Origin: Ethanoligenens sp047722935
Lineage (GTDB): Bacteria; Bacillota; Clostridia; Oscillospirales; Ethanoligenentaceae
NCBI GenBank assembly: GCA_047722935.1
Contig: JBDNZS010000064.1
Location: 1-15,104 of the forward strand
Direction: 5' to 3'
Length of the DNA: 15,104 nt
Position 1 is the stretch's first letter; each line of letters opens with the position of its first letter. Both the position numbers and the translations under genes were made by a program. The notes below the pieces were generated by a model. The model had not been told where the DNA came from and made no database searches. It saw only the letters and a program-made list of their open reading frames with translations. Shown here one piece after another: positions 14,639 through 15,104 of this stretch.

Positions 14639-15104
14639 TTGGCCCGCACCAAACAGCTTATAGCTTTGGGCGGGGATATCCCAAAACGAGTCCTCGTTGC
14701 CGCCGTCGCCAACGGCATGATTCAGGAAATTTTTAAAATAAAGGTGATAGAGCTGCAAAAGAACCAATCGGAACTGGAAGCACGTTTAGAAACCATATCC
14801 GATCAGTCCCAGCCGATTGATTTCACTGAAGAACAGGTGCGAGGTTATTTTAGCGCCATGAAGTGCCACATACATGACCGCAATATTCCTGAAATCAAAC
14901 GCATGATAGACAGCTACGTAGAGAAGGTTATTGTGTTTGCCGATCACATTGAGGTGTACTTCAAGGTAGTGTTTCCTGACATTGGAGCAGTCTCTTATCA
15001 GTTTGAGACCGAGGTGGGACGCAAAGAAGTGCGTAAATACTGGGCAAAAAAAAGGCCTCTTAACCTGTCCCATATGCAAATGGCTCCCGAACTGGGGGCC
15101 ATTT
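14639..15104 (+). pseudogene. C-terminal part of a large serine recombinase, truncated
   Basis: The frame is open from 14552 and runs off the window end. From about 14690 it reads like the end of a large serine recombinase (transposon or prophage type): a helix VLVAAVANGMIQEIFK, a coiled-coil stretch (IELQKNQSELEARLETI), then IPEIKRMIDSYVEKVIVF and ADHIEVYFKVVF, the usual final domain. The catalytic N-terminal domain with the active serine, and the recombinase and zinc-ribbon domains, are absent: only a terminator and the PAP2 gene lie upstream. TTG 14639 is a nominal start without a good ribosome site. It is best read as a remnant of a mobile element whose 5' part was lost by deletion. The true left end of the homology is uncertain, and upstream residues may be out of frame. 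Confidence 0.65.

Noticed and set aside
14786..15079. 97-codon minus-strand frame near the right end
   Set aside because: Antisense to the recombinase-like region, which reads as a recognisable protein on the plus strand.
1..15104. tRNA, rRNA, CRISPR array, known riboswitch or complete insertion sequence
   Set aside because: Looked for by eye on both strands; no cloverleaf, direct-repeat array, conserved riboswitch core or transposase with terminal repeats was found.

Overview
The window looks like chromosomal DNA from a low-to-mid GC Gram-positive bacterium, most likely a Clostridia/Oscillospiraceae-type Firmicute. The reasons are strong AGGAGG-like ribosome binding sites, frequent TTG/GTG starts, a lipobox-bearing solute-binding protein, a sugar ABC transporter of the LplB/YtcP type without its own ATPase, and sigma-A-like promoters. 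The assignment is inferred from sequence style; no marker gene is present.

Positions 1-13217 hold a carbohydrate-use locus. It opens with a LacI-family regulator under a near-consensus promoter (198-226) that carries two palindromes, followed by two sugar ABC permeases and a lipoprotein solute-binding protein, closed by a perfect terminator hairpin at 5063-5090. Next come a GH38 alpha-mannosidase-type glycosidase and an acetyl-esterase-like alpha/beta hydrolase, ending at a bidirectional terminator (9059-9103). A large LacZ-type GH2 beta-galactosidase lies on the minus strand and is transcribed divergently from an AraC-family regulator; their promoters overlap inside a 144-bp gap.

The genes fit one scheme. 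The lipoprotein and two permeases import an oligosaccharide, probably powered by a shared MsmX/UgpC-type ATPase encoded elsewhere. The three enzymes, all without signal peptides, then remove alpha-mannosyl, beta-galactosyl and acyl (probably acetyl) groups inside the cell. The LacI and AraC proteins would sense the sugar. The actual substrate cannot be read from the sequence.

From about 13218 to the end the character changes. A 317-bp AT-rich gap contains a coding-like stretch on the minus strand. It is followed by a two-gene unit (a small two-helix membrane protein with a basic, serine-rich tail, and a PAP2 lipid phosphatase), a terminator, and the 3' part of a large serine recombinase that lacks its catalytic domain. 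This suggests the right edge of the locus borders a decayed mobile element. No tRNA, rRNA, CRISPR array or complete insertion sequence was seen.
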